A stretch of 38,457 bases of DNA from the NCBI GenBank assembly GCA_021797775.1, contig JAJZZC010000022.1, positions 1-38,457 of the forward strand. Reading direction: 5' to 3'. A model generated the notes under the pieces. It made no database searches and was not told the origin of the DNA. It saw nothing but the letters and a program-made list of their open reading frames with translations. Below, piece after piece: positions 23,773 to 32,278 of this stretch. Numbering within the stretch: position 1 is the stretch's first letter; every line of letters starts with the position of its first letter. A program made the position numbers and the translations under genes. This DNA is from Bacillota bacterium. Its GTDB lineage: Bacteria > Bacillota > Sulfobacillia > RBS10-35 > JAJYVN01.

Positions 23773-25963
23773 GGGTGCTAAACGTTGGCCTCACGTTGGA
23801 AGCCGCCATTCTGGATCGGCGACCGGGAGTTCAGCGTGGCGGACCTGGAACTGATCAGCGAGACGTGCCAGCGGTTTTCCCGGCTGAGCCGCTGGGAACT
23901 GGCGCTGACGATCTGCGAGAACCTGCCGTGGGAGGCGCCCAATGGCCGGCCACGGGTGCATTCCTGCCTGGTACTGCTGGAACAGTTGGCGGCGGCGGGG
24001 CGCGTGGAACTCTCGGCCAAAGCCGCCCAGAAACCGCGGCGACCACGGGCAGCGCGTGCGGAGGCCCTGCCCCCGGTCGCGATCATCGCCAGGCTGGCGG
24101 ATGTACGACCGGTGACGGTGGTGCCGGTGCCAGCGAGCGAGCAGCCGGTGTGGGATGCCACCGTGGCGGCGGAGCATGCCCAGGGCTTCCGCCGTGCTTT
24201 CGGCGCCCATCAACGGTACTGGACCTACGGTCACTTCGAAGGTCGGCCGGTGATCCTGGGTGGGTTGCTGTTCGCGGCGGCGGCGCGCCACGTGGCCTGC
24301 CGCGATGTATGGCTGGGTTGGAGTCCCCTGCAACGCAAACGGTTTCGCTATCGGCTGGTGGCCAACAGTCGCTTTCTGATCCGCGCGGGCGTGCAGGTGC
24401 CGCATCTGGCCAGCCACGCCTTGGCCTTGGCCCTACGCCGCTTGCCCCAGGATTGGCGGAGCCGTTTTGGCTACGAACCGGTCGTGTGCGAAACGTTCGT
24501 ACGCGCCCCAAGGCGGGGGACCTGCTACCGGGCGGCGAACTGGGTGTACTTGGGCCAGACCACAGGCACCGGTCGGCAGGATCGGCGCTATCGGGAACCG
24601 GGGAGCGTCAAGGAGGTCTTCGCCTACCCCTTGGTCGCCAACTTCCGGCAGGCCCTGGTGGCAGATGGCAGTCCAGCGACGGTCGCAGCGAAGGAGGGCC
24701 ATACCGTACCGCCCGATCCGCCGATCCCTACCGAACTGGCTGCAGACCACATCCGGCAACGGTATGAGTTGCTCTCGCCCTGGTTGAATGAGAAGCAGCG
24801 TAGGCTGTTGGCCGCCGTCGAGGCCAAACTGGTGGGGCCCGAGCGCGTGGGGCAGGTGGCGGCTCTGGTCCGCATGGCGCCGAGCACCGTTCGGGCGGGC
24901 CTGCGCGAGTTGGCGGAACCGGCCTCGATCGAACCACAGCGCGCACGACGGCCTGGGGGCGGCAGAAAGCCGCTGACCGAGATTGACCCCGAACTGCGGG
25001 ATGCGCTGGCACGCTTGGTGACACCGGCGACCCGCGGCGATCCCGAATCGCCCTTGTGCTGGACCAACAAGAGCACACGCGAACTGGCAGCGGCGCTGCA
25101 GACCCAAGGCCATTCCGTCAGTCACGCGACGGTCGCCAAGCTGTTGCACGACCTGGGCTTCAGCCTGCAGGCCAACCGCAAGTTGCAGGAAGGCAAGCTG
25201 CCGGTTGCCGATCGCGACGCCCAATTTCGGCGCATCAACGCGGACGTGCAGGATTATCAGCGCCGCGGCCAGCCCGTGATCTCCATAGACAGTAAGAAAA
25301 AGGAGTTGATCGACAACTTCAAGAACGGAGGACGAGAGCGGGAGCCAGAGAAGCAACCTCAGGCCGTCGCAATGCACGACTTCCCGACTGCGTTTGGCAA
25401 GGTCAGTCCCGACGGCGCGTTCGATGTCGCGCGCAACGAGGCCATGGCGACGGTCGGCGCGGACCACGACACCGCCGTCTTGGCGGTCAACAGCATTCAG
25501 AGCTGGTGGACGACCATGGGCCGAGCCGCCTACCCGCGGGCCAAGGAGTTACTCATCACCGCCGACGGCGGCGGCAGCAACAATCCCCGCGGCCAGCTCT
25601 GGCGCACCCAACTGCAGCGCCTGGCAGACACAAGCGGCTTGATCATCGAGATGCGCCACTTCCCGCCTGGGACCAGCAAATGGAACGCCATCGAGCACCG
25701 TTTGTTCTCCCACATCAGCATCAACGCACGGGGACGTCCCTTCACCTCGTACGAAGTCATCGTCAACGCGATCGCGCATACCCACACCTCCCCAGGGCTC
25801 AAGGTGCACTTGCAACTCGATCAGACGCCCTATCCCACCGGCCTCCAGGTGACCGATGAGGAACTTGCCCTCGTCCAGATCGAGCCGCACGAGTTCCATC
25901 CCCTGTGGAACTACCGGATCCGGCCCCACGTCCCTCCTAAGATTTAATAGTTTACGGCTCCTA
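23773..25963 (+). mobile_element. Insertion sequence with DruA-transposase fusion (ISAzo13-like)
   Basis: A single-gene element. Possible imperfect terminal inverted repeats: left GGGTGCTAAACGTT (23773-23786) and, read on the other strand, right TAGGAGCCGTAAACTATT (25963-25946); both share the core GG(T/A)GC..TAAAC. The ends lie within a few bases of the start and stop codons, as expected for a compact IS. No target duplication could be identified. Base composition is lower in GC than the neighbours, particularly at the right end. Confidence 0.6.
23785..25947 (+). CDS. DruA-like (DUF4338) domain fused to ISAzo13-type DDE transposase
   Basis: 720 residues. Residues ~12-75 resemble the winged-helix-like start of DUF4338 proteins (REFSVADLELI, ALTICENLPWEAPNGRP). 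Residues ~105-265 are the DUF4338/DruA core: DVWLGWSPLQRKRFRYRLV, RFLIRAGVQVPHLASHALAL, FVRAPRRGTCYRAANWVYLG. Residues ~325-720 are an ISAzo13-family transposase: helix-turn-helix AALVRMAPSTVRAGLREL, WTNKSTRELAAALQTQGHSV, and an apparently intact DDE triad (D502 in ISIDSKKKE, D594 in ITADGGGSNN, E637 in KWNAIEHRLFS). The reading frame is complete. TTG 23785 is used because conserved sequence begins soon after; GTG 23836 has a better ribosome site (GGGAG) and would shorten the protein by 17 residues. DruA proteins are known from Druantia anti-phage systems; here the domain probably serves transposition. Confidence 0.88.
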   Translation: MASRWKPPFWIGDREFSVADLELISETCQRFSRLSRWELALTICENLPWEAPNGRPRVHSCLVLLEQLAAAGRVELSAKAAQKPRRPRAARAEALPPVAIIARLADVRPVTVVPVPASEQPVWDATVAAEHAQGFRRAFGAHQRYWTYGHFEGRPVILGGLLFAAAARHVACRDVWLGWSPLQRKRFRYRLVANSRFLIRAGVQVPHLASHALALALRRLPQDWRSRFGYEPVVCETFVRAPRRGTCYRAANWVYLGQTTGTGRQDRRYREPGSVKEVFAYPLVANFRQALVADGSPATVAAKEGHTVPPDPPIPTELAADHIRQRYELLSPWLNEKQRRLLAAVEAKLVGPERVGQVAALVRMAPSTVRAGLRELAEPASIEPQRARRPGGGRKPLTEIDPELRDALARLVTPATRGDPESPLCWTNKSTRELAAALQTQGHSVSHATVAKLLHDLGFSLQANRKLQEGKLPVADRDAQFRRINADVQDYQRRGQPVISIDSKKKELIDNFKNGGREREPEKQPQAVAMHDFPTAFGKVSPDGAFDVARNEAMATVGADHDTAVLAVNSIQSWWTTMGRAAYPRAKELLITADGGGSNNPRGQLWRTQLQRLADTSGLIIEMRHFPPGTSKWNAIEHRLFSHISINARGRPFTSYEVIVNAIAHTHTSPGLKVHLQLDQTPYPTGLQVTDEELALVQIEPHEFHPLWNYRIRPHVPPKI

Positions 25964-25965
25964 AC

Positions 25966-25995
25966 GGACCCTGGCGCCGTCGGGCGTCAGGGTCC
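25966..25995. terminator. Hairpin just outside the insertion sequence
   Basis: GGACCCTG (25966-25973) pairs with CAGGGTCC (25988-25995), with GCC/GGC stacked inside and a GTCG loop. It begins two bases after the proposed right end and may be a terminator of the interrupted neighbourhood or part of the element. Confidence 0.55.
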
Positions 25996-26287
25996 CTGGT
26001 CCTTCCCTTTCAGGTGTTGGCAGGCGAGTGTGTGCCTCCGGTCCCGCTCGACCGCGCGCGACTGATGCCAGCGCCGCACGCTGGAAAGTGCGGGCGAGGT
26101 CCAGGCCCTGGCGTGCCGCCGACTCTACGCGCAGGCGTCCGCCGCCACTGGCTGCTTGGGGCGCGGCCTGATGACGGCGCGCCGCCGTGCGGGTGACGCG
26201 CCGCACTATCCCGCACCCGGCCCGGCAGGGATTGTGGGCGGGCCGCCCGAACGCGGGCGTCCGCGTGGAAGGGGGAGGGGACCGACC
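25996..26287. other. Leader of the second Gfo/Idh gene
   Basis: No gene. A GTGCGGG/CCCGCAC stem (about 26188-26217) and a strong ribosome site (GGAAGGGGGAGGGGA) precede the ATG at 26288. Confidence 0.5.
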
Positions 26288-27337
26288 ATGGCGGAACGGC
26301 GCACGGCGATCCTGGGTTGCGGGCCGCGCGCGGCGGATCACGCGGCGGCGTACCGGTCGCTCGTCGCCGGCGGGCGCCTCGTCGCCTGCTGTGATATGGA
26401 CGCGCAGCGCCTGGAGGCGTTTGCCGCGAAGTTTGGTATCGAGCAGCGCTTTGGGGACCTGGCGCAGATGTTGCGCGCGGTGCGCCCGGATCTGCTCCAC
26501 GTGGTGGCGGCCCCCCCGTTCCGGCCGGCGCTGCTGGAGGTGATCCTGGGCGAGCGGCCGCCTGCGGTGCTCGTGGAGAAGCCCCTGGCGCGCCGTCCCG
26601 AGGAGGGCGCCGCCTGGATCGAAGGGTGCCAGCGCGCGGGCGTCGCCCTGTTCGTGAACCATCAATTGCGGTACCACCGGCCGTTTCAGCGGGTGCGGCA
26701 GCTGGTGGAGTCCGGGTCTCTGGGCCGGCTGGAGTTCGGCCGCGGCAGCTGCCGCGGCAACCTGTTGGAACAGGGTACGCACCTCTTCGACATGCTGAGT
26801 TATTTCCTCGGCGACGGGCCGGTGGAGTGGATCTTCGCCCAGGCGGAGGGGGCTGAGGGCTACGCGTCGGCCCATTCCGCGCCGAGCTACGCGGCGGGGG
26901 CCGCCCTCTTCCCTGGCGGCGTGCACGTCGGCTTTGAGTGCGGCGCACCCGCGGGCACCTGGCGTGAGGAGCCCGTCTACTGGTGGAACAAAGGCGTGGA
27001 ACTGGTCGGTACCCGGGGCCGCGTCGGGGCCAGCACCCACCACGGCTGGTGGGCGCAGACGGAGGCCGGTGGCCTGGAGGGCGAGGTGGTCCCGTACCCG
27101 GAGGAGGACCTCCTGGCGCAGGCGCGGCTTACCGAGACCATCCTCGCCGCGCTCGACGATCCGGAGCGCCACCAGGCCCATGCCGCCACCGCCCGGCTGT
27201 CGTTTGACCTCGCCATGGCGGCGCAGCGCGCGGCGCTGCTCCGGCGCCGGGTGGATCCGCGCGAGCCGGTGGCCGACCGCGAGATCGAGGCGTTGCGGGC
27301 CGCGCTGGCGGCGGCGGAGCCGAGGGCCGCCGGGTAA
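26288..27337 (+). CDS. Gfo/Idh/MocA-family oxidoreductase (second)
   Basis: 349 residues. Rossmann start RTAILGCGPRAADHAAAY, then VACCDMDAQRLEAFAAKFG (acidic Asp at the ribose-binding position, favouring NAD+), DLLHVVAAPPFRP and VLVEKPLARRPEEG with the EKP signature. The C-terminal domain includes GSCRGNLLEQGTHLFDMLSYFLG, in which the D/E-x-G-x-H box appears as EQGTHLFD, as in many inositol- and sugar-dehydrogenase relatives. It is 250 bases upstream of a sugar isomerase on the same strand, so the two could act in sequence. Only distantly similar to the oxidoreductase at 7309-8553, so not a recent duplicate. Confidence 0.92.
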   Translation: MAERRTAILGCGPRAADHAAAYRSLVAGGRLVACCDMDAQRLEAFAAKFGIEQRFGDLAQMLRAVRPDLLHVVAAPPFRPALLEVILGERPPAVLVEKPLARRPEEGAAWIEGCQRAGVALFVNHQLRYHRPFQRVRQLVESGSLGRLEFGRGSCRGNLLEQGTHLFDMLSYFLGDGPVEWIFAQAEGAEGYASAHSAPSYAAGAALFPGGVHVGFECGAPAGTWREEPVYWWNKGVELVGTRGRVGASTHHGWWAQTEAGGLEGEVVPYPEEDLLAQARLTETILAALDDPERHQAHAATARLSFDLAMAAQRAALLRRRVDPREPVADREIEALRAALAAAEPRAAG

Positions 27338-27493
27338 GAGGGGCCCCGGGCGGGAGGCGGGTGGGCAGGGGTGCGGTCCGCGGGCGGGCGTGTGGGCGGG
27401 GGGCTGCCGCAGGCTGGGGGGGGCACCTGGCGCCACATGGTGACGCCCGCCCGCATGCGAGGTGTGCGCCGTGCCGCCGGCAGGGACGTCGCG

Positions 27494-27584
27494 CAGGGAC
27501 ACCCTGTTGGCAAGTTTTCCTCTCTGTCAGCCGGCCAGCCGGCTGCACGCCGCGATCTCCGCCGCTCAGAGAGGGGTGCGCCCT
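27494..27584 (+). promoter_or_regulatory. Structured leader that can hide the isomerase ribosome site
   Basis: CCTCTCTG (27519-27526) is complementary to CAGAGAGG (27567-27574), which contains the ribosome-binding GAGAGGGG of the ATG at 27585. Between them AGCCGG/CCGGCT forms a hairpin with a CCAG loop (27529-27544), and CAGGG-ACA-CCCTG precedes (about 27494-27506). Consistent with translational control. No known riboswitch was recognised. Confidence 0.45.
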
Positions 27585-28367
27585 ATGAAGGATGGCTCGT
27601 TCACGTTCTCGGCATCCACGGTGCTCTATGGGGAGCAGACCCTGGAGCGCGCCTGTGCCGAGTTGGCCGCGGTGGGCGTGGAGGCCGTCGACCTCTGGCA
27701 CGTGCGCGGCTGGTGTGAGCACCTGCGCGCCGGCGCGGCGGCGGTGCGCGCGACCCTCCGCCGGCACGGTTTGCGCCTGGAGGCGGTCACGGCGTTCCAT
27801 TCGACCGACGCGGAACTGGCCGCGCTGCTCCCCGTGGCCGCCGAACTGGGCGCGTATACCCTGGTGACGGGCTCGACCGCGCCCGAGGTGACGGTGGAGG
27901 CGTTCGCGGAGCGGATCGGGCCGCTGGTGCGCCAGGCGGCGGGGCTCGGCGTGCGCCTGGCGATCGAAAACCACGGGCGGGCCACGGTCGATTCGTTGGC
28001 CTCCATGGTCGAGTTGGCCGAACGCCTCCCGGATCCGGCCTTCGGCTACGCGCTGGCGCCCATCCACCTCTGGAACCGCGGCGAGGACACGGCCGAGGCC
28101 GTGCGGCGCCTCAGGGAACGGATCGCCTTCATGTATATCTGGGACTGGGGCCCCACGGCCCAGGCGCACTGGAAGGACCCGCAGGAACAGTTCGTCGGCA
28201 CGGGCCGGATCGATTTCCCGCGCGTGTTCGCGGCCCTGCGGGCCATTGACTACGACCGGCCGCTCTGTGTCTTCGCCCACGGCCCGGAGCACTGGCCGCC
28301 GGAGCGGACCACGCCGGAACTCGGCGCCGCCCTTGCCCGGGCGCGTGCGCTGGCGGGGCGGGGGTGA
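27585..28367 (+). CDS. Sugar phosphate isomerase/epimerase (AP endonuclease 2-type TIM barrel)
   Basis: 260 residues with the xylose-isomerase-like barrel. Strand landmarks are FSASTVLYGEQTLERACAEL, VGVEAVDLWHVRGW, LRLEAVTAFHSTDAEL, AAELGAYTLVTGST, GVRLAIENHG (the conserved metal-ligand Glu), AFGYALAPIHLWNRGED (D/H region changed from the usual D-x-x-H), FMYIWDWG and FVGTGRIDFPRVFAAL (conserved G-x-G-x-I/V-D-F/W near the end). Relatives isomerise or epimerise inositol intermediates, hydroxypyruvate or ketoses. Downstream of and co-oriented with the second Gfo/Idh gene, a common catabolic pairing. The leader can sequester its ribosome site. Confidence 0.88.
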   Translation: MKDGSFTFSASTVLYGEQTLERACAELAAVGVEAVDLWHVRGWCEHLRAGAAAVRATLRRHGLRLEAVTAFHSTDAELAALLPVAAELGAYTLVTGSTAPEVTVEAFAERIGPLVRQAAGLGVRLAIENHGRATVDSLASMVELAERLPDPAFGYALAPIHLWNRGEDTAEAVRRLRERIAFMYIWDWGPTAQAHWKDPQEQFVGTGRIDFPRVFAALRAIDYDRPLCVFAHGPEHWPPERTTPELGAALARARALAGRG

Positions 28368-28423
28368 CGCAGAGCGGCGGGTTCCCGGGGCGCTTTGTCG
28401 AATGGACTCCGGTCCGGGTGGGA

Positions 28424-28572
28424 GTCGCGGCACGTGCGGCTGCGGAGCCCGAGTCCGCCTGTCGGCTACGCCCCACGAGGGGCAAATGCAGGGCCGAAAG
28501 GAGGCGAAATCCTGGTTGGGCGGATGTGTGGAAGACCGAGAGATCGGTGTGTACACATTTTTCTAACCAGGA
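28424..28572 (+). promoter_or_regulatory. Candidate structured cis-regulatory RNA, copy 2
   Basis: Second copy of the element at 8745-8895. The outer stem GTCCGCC (28453-28459) pairs with GGGCGGA (28518-28524). Inside are GCCCC-ACGA-GGGGC, GCCGAAAGG and AGG/CCT. CCTGGTT (28511-28517) is complementary to AACCAGG (28565-28571), ten bases before the ATG at 28581. The loop of the first hairpin differs while its stem is kept, which favours selection on structure. ACCGA-GAGA-TCGGT and a TGTGTACACA palindrome with a T-run lie between the two partners; copy 1 has TGTGCACA and a T-run at the same place. Confidence 0.6.
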
Positions 28573-28580
28573 ACGGTTCC

Positions 28581-28850
28581 ATGCCTCCCCATGGTGCTGC
28601 GGAGCCACCCTACGTCGAATGCCCGCCCCTCGCCGCCGGCGCCTACGGCAAGTGGTGCACGGACTTCGGAGTGTGGGCGCCGGCGGTGGACTGGGTGGCG
28701 CGCCGGCACGGGCTGGGCGCGCGCGGGACGGTCTCCGTCGGCGTGCCGGGCTCGCACCCAGTGTTCCTGACGGCCGCGGGCTACGTAGTCAAATTCTACG
28801 CCCCGCATTGGCCGGAGGCCCATGCGGCGGAGGTAGCTGTCGATGAGTAA
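28581..28850 (+). pseudogene. Phosphotransferase (APH-like kinase) N-terminal fragment
   Basis: 89 residues from the ATG at 28581. VSVGVPGSHPVFLTAAGYVV followed by KFYAPHWPEAHAAEVAVDE matches the first strands of aminoglycoside-phosphotransferase-like kinases, with the ATP-binding lysine in VVKFYAP and the helix-C glutamate. It ends at a TAA just after this helix; the Brenner motif and the metal-binding D-F/W-G are missing on this strand. On the opposite strand between 28985 and 28885, YLFGELHWDRYVWWVDGTPA looks loosely like a kinase catalytic-loop region, so part of the gene may have been inverted (speculative). The regulatory element in front is intact even though the gene is broken. Confidence 0.6.
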
Positions 28851-29022
28851 GCATTCGGCGACGTGCGTGCCGAGCCACTAGACGTGGTACACGCTCGCCG
28901 CGGGAGTGCCGTCGACCCACCAGACGTAGCGGTCCCAATGCAGTTCACCGAATAGGTACGTCGATGAAGCACGTACACCGGACAGCTCACGGCGGCCACC
29001 CTGGTGCCCAGGGGGGGCAGGG

Positions 29023-29560
29023 ATGTTCCCTGCGTGGGACAACTCGGACAGTGGCGACCTGGCGGAGGAGAGCCTCTGCACCGGCAAGATAACGAGGGTG
29101 GCCGCCGTCCCGCCGGGCATCACGGCCGGCCACGACTTCTCGGCGGTCGTCGTGGGGTCGGGTCCCGGGTCGCAGTACATCGTGGCGTGGGCCGACCAGG
29201 CCGCGGCGCTGCTCGGCGCGACGATCACCCCGGACCCGGGGCAGGTGCCGGGGCCGGCGGCGGTCTGGAGATCTGGCACCTGCGGACGCCGCTTGATGCG
29301 TGGGCGGCGCAGAACCCCGCCGCGGCGGGCCGCAGCGATTGCATCTACGCCGCGACCTATGCCGGTGCTCCCAGCGGCCTGTCGGTGGATTGGCAGGGGC
29401 AGACGTATCCGATGCACCCGGCCGTCACGCTGTCTCCCGGAGGCCTGATGCCGGCGAGCGTTCCCGGCGGTGGTTTACATATCCAGCCACCCGGTGACCA
29501 TCACCACGACGGCCACAGCCTGGCCAGCGCGGCGGTAGGGCACCCCCGCATCCCTGCCCG
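29023..29560 (+). pseudogene. Unrecognised decayed gene
   Basis: Coding-like pieces in two frames. SAVVVGSGPGSQYIVAWADQ lies in the first, followed by QAAALLGATITPD. After a shift near 29260 comes LEIWHLRTPLDAWAAQNPAA and then DCIYAATYAGAPSGLSVDWQ. No family is recognised. It lies directly upstream of CpaB/TadB-like remnants and may belong to the same lost pilus or conjugation locus. There is no intact start with a ribosome site for the second part. Confidence 0.4.
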
Positions 29561-29708
29561 CCAATCCCCGCAACTGCGTTCCCGAGCATTGCGCGGCCAG
29601 GCGCGCGGAAAGCCCCGACACCCGCGCCTCACGCGCCCGCCGGCCACCGGCGGGTATCGCCGTCTTGGAGGTGACCCTCCCTTGCGCTACTGTTAGTCCC
29701 CGCTGGCC

Positions 29709-30285
29709 AACGTGCTCCTGGCCGCGCTCGGCGTGCTGCTGATCGCCGGGTCCGTGGCGGCCGTCTGTGGCTCGGCCGGCGGGCCAATCGGCAGGTCGAG
29801 GCCGTGGTCGCGGTGCGCGCGATCCCGCCGCTGCACGCCATTGCCCCCGGGGATCTCGCCGTGCGGCGGGTGCCGTTCCCGGTGGCCGCTCGCGAGGGCG
29901 GGTTCGCCACGAACCCGGCGGGGTTCACCGGCCGCCTGACCAGCTACGGCATTCTGGCCGGGGCCGTGCTCCACCCCGGCGAACTCATGCCGGCCAGCCT
30001 CTCCGAAACCGCCCTGGACGCCCTCCTGCAACAGGTCACGCAGCAGACCGGCAAGCCGATGGTCGCCGTACCGGTGTCGCTGGGCCAGTCCCAGGGGTTC
30101 ACGGTGCCGGCGGCGGGCGACCGCGTCACGCTGTTCGCCACGGTGTCGGCGGGGCAGGGCGGCGGCGGTGGCGCCTACGGGCCCCAAGCGGCGGAGATCG
30201 TCTCCCGCGCGCGCGTCCTGAGCGTGAGCCCTTCCCGACAGCAGTTGCCGCACGCGCTGTGCGGAAGGCAGGCGAGCCGGGGTGG
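29709..30285 (+). pseudogene. CpaB-like (SAF domain) pilus-assembly protein, frameshifted
   Basis: A hydrophobic N-terminal segment VLLAALGVLLIAGSVAAV is in one frame. After a one-base shift near 29765 the product continues as WLGRRANRQVEAVVAVRAIP, then the SAF domain HAIAPGDLAVRRVPFPV, GFTGRLTSYGILAGAVLHPG and PMVAVPVSLGQSQGFTVPAA GDRVTLFATV split across strands, ending RARVLSV. That order (membrane anchor, SAF domain, RcpC-like part) is that of CpaB/RcpC from tad/Flp pilus systems and related secretion loci. The single shift and the missing partner genes indicate a dead gene, though a sequencing error at one base would restore most of it. Confidence 0.6.
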
Positions 30286-30480
30286 ACTGGCCGCCGTCGT
30301 TCATCTATCCGTTGATGCTCGGCGCCGGGTTCGGCACGGCGCTGCTGGCCTGGGTTGTGACCGGCATCTGGTGGGCGGCGGTCGGCGCGCTCGCCGTGGG
30401 ATTCTACGCGCCGGTGTGGCGGCTGAACGGGCCCCCGTTTGGCCCACTCCGGCGCAGCGTGAGGTCGCTGCGCGCCCCGT
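30282..30480 (+). pseudogene. TadB/TadC-like membrane protein N-terminal fragment
   Basis: From the GTG at 30282: VDWPPSFIYPLMLGAGFGTA, then two hydrophobic segments (ALLAWVVTGIWWAAVGALAV, GFYAPVWRL) as at the N-terminus of type II secretion F-domain proteins TadB/TadC. The homology stops near 30440 and the F-domain is absent. It follows the CpaB-like remnant immediately, which supports a lost tad-type locus. The family assignment is tentative because the fragment is short. Confidence 0.4.
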
Positions 30481-30489
30481 CCTGCCCCG

Positions 30490-31407
30490 CTACAGCCACC
30501 GATCCAGGAACGCCAAGGCCTCCGTGCGCATGCCCAGCGTCTCGACGTGGCCGACGTCATAGCGGGAAAGCCGCCACGCCTCCGGTGAGCCGCACTCCGC
30601 GTACACGGCGCGGAGTTCCCGGTCCACGGCCTCGAGCCCCTCGGGCGGCGTCAACCGGTCGAAGTTGCCCGCGAGAGCGAGGTGCGGACGCGGTGCGATC
30701 AACGCGTTGATATCGGCCGTCGAGAAGTGGCGCAGGAGGCGCGGCACGTAGTAGTAGATCCCGTGACCGTCCAGCCCCCGCATGCGGAGCAGCGTCTCGA
30801 AGTCCGTTAGGCAGCAGATGTCGACGCACACGCGCACCCGGAGGTCGATCGCCGCCACCCACCACGCCATCGTGCTGCCCATCGACATCCCCACGGTCGC
30901 GATGCGGCCGGGGTCGACGTCCGGCCGCGCCGTCAGGTAGTCCAACGCGCGCAGCGAGTCGAACACCATCATGCCCCAGAGGACCTGACCCTTCCAGAGC
31001 ATCTCCTTGAACAGCTCCGACTCCGTCCGCCCACGCCGCTCGCCGAAGTTCCAGGCGTCCACCGCGAGGGCGGCGACGCCCCGGCGCGCGAGCGCCTCGG
31101 CCCAGCCCTGCGCCGGCATGTACGGGCCCGCGCGCAGCATCTCGGTCTTCCCGAGGTCGGCGTGGGAGTGGTTGAACAGGACCGCGGGGATTGGGCCGGT
31201 CCGCCCCCGCGGTCGCGTGAAGATCGCGGGCACCCGCTCCAGGCCGTTCAGATCGAGAAGCAGGTGCTCAAGGACGTACGGCCCCGATTCCTCGGCCGAG
31301 AGCAGCGTCGCGCGGACGGGTCCCGACGCCGTCGGCAGCTCGCCCAAGAGCCCGCGCAACTCGCTCCGGCGCGCGGCCGGCTCGCCCAGCCGTCGCGTGT
31401 CCGCCAT
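30490..31407 (-). CDS. Alpha/beta-hydrolase (acetyl-xylan-esterase/dienelactone-hydrolase-like)
   Basis: 305 residues, no signal peptide, cytoplasmic. [11 protein letters not shown] and [18 protein letters not shown] give the early strands and oxyanion-hole region. [18 protein letters not shown] is the D-x-x-G-x-G-like loop common to acetyl-xylan-esterase/BD-FAE-type enzymes. The nucleophile elbow is [14 protein letters not shown] (G-x-S-x-G), the acid lies in [15 protein letters not shown], and the histidine in [11 protein letters not shown], so the triad looks complete. The family hydrolyses acyl or lactone esters on sugars or xenobiotics. The stop overlaps nothing and the gene stands alone, convergent with the dead TadB-like fragment. 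Confidence 0.87.
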   Translation of the reverse strand: MADTRRLGEPAARRSELRGLLGELPTASGPVRATLLSAEESGPYVLEHLLLDLNGLERVPAIFTRPRGRTGPIPAVLFNHSHADLGKTEMLRAGPYMPAQGWAEALARRGVAALAVDAWNFGERRGRTESELFKEMLWKGQVLWGMMVFDSLRALDYLTARPDVDPGRIATVGMSMGSTMAWWVAAIDLRVRVCVDICCLTDFETLLRMRGLDGHGIYYYVPRLLRHFSTADINALIAPRPHLALAGNFDRLTPPEGLEAVDRELRAVYAECGSPEAWRLSRYDVGHVETLGMRTEALAFLDRWL

Positions 31408-32004
31408 ACCTGGCCCCGCTCCTTACGGAATCCGCTTCGGTCCGTGGGCAGATACGCGGTGGGCGCCGCGGGTCCTGTCGCGCAGGGCAGGCTGCGGAGA
31501 TCGACGGACGGCGGTATCGACTGGTCGTCATCCATTCCGACCATCTGCACCAGCGCCAGCGCAACCCCTTCGGACAAGCACCTTTGAGAAGCAATGTGAG
31601 ACCCTGGAGCGGGAGGTCGCCGCCCTGGATAAACGCCGCTTGGAGATCCCGGGGGGTGCTGGTGAGGACCCGCTTCTCGATCGAGCCACAGGCGGCCTGG
31701 TTCCTTTGATTTTGACTCACCGTCCGCCAGCATGGTCCCCGTATGGCGGGCGGACAGCGCAGCCGACCCCGCCGAGACGCTCCGCTGCACGATGATTTGA
31801 CATGCATCATCGATGGGCAGGTCGGCCGCCACGCCGCCCGAACGGCCTCCCTGCACGCGTACGGTGTGGGCTTGGGTGCTCCCCGAGAAGGGCCTGCCGC
31901 ACCGCACGCCCCATAGGGTCCGGCGTCAGTGTCGGGCCCCTGCGACAGGAGGAGTGGCCGGGGTCCCCAAACCATCCGTGCACCGTAGCCCAGGAGGGCG
32001 GGTG
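31408..32004. other. Gene-free stretch
   Basis: About 600 bases between the alpha/beta-hydrolase gene and the coiled-coil paralogue, with locally lower GC (31540-31800). A possible frame EKQCETLEREVAALDKRRLE (31588-31647) looks like a coiled coil, as in some transposases, but is too short to assign. Nothing else supported. Confidence 0.4.
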
Positions 32005-32278
32005 ATGGCGGCGGCTGAACGCGAAGCGGAGGCAACGAGGGGAACCGGACGGCCCACAGGGTCCGGTTGACGCCTCGTGGCTGATCCTGCAACGCCTCGA
32101 CGACCTGCGACGGGCGCAAGATGCTTTGCAGGCCGATCTCAAGGCGCTCGACGCCAAGATCGACAGGGTGGCGGACAAGCTGGACGCCAAGATCGACAAC
32201 CTCCGCAACTACATCGTCATCCCCGTCGTGTTGGTGCTGCCGGCAGCGATCCTGGCCCACTTTGTGCCGGGGCTATGA
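32005..32278 (+). pseudogene. Frameshifted paralogue of the coiled-coil membrane protein
   Basis: The ATG at 32005 has an excellent GGAGGGCGGGTG ribosome site and starts MAAAEREAEA, paralleling MAAVEVAATN of the gene at 13185, but the frame hits a stop at 32068-32070. In another frame, from about 32066, the product continues VDASWLILQRLDDLRRAQDA, AKIDRVADKLDAKIDNLRNY and the membrane segment IVIPVVLVLPAAILAHFVPG. One indel in the Gly/Pro linker (about 32030-32065) separates the halves. The second half has no ATG, GTG or TTG before the conserved part, so it is either a pseudogene, a sequencing error or a programmed shift. The coiled coil is one unit shorter than in the intact copy. Confidence 0.75.

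Noticed and set aside
31588-31800. Transposase fragment
   Set aside because: A coiled-coil-like stretch only; too short and without catalytic residues to assign to any family.
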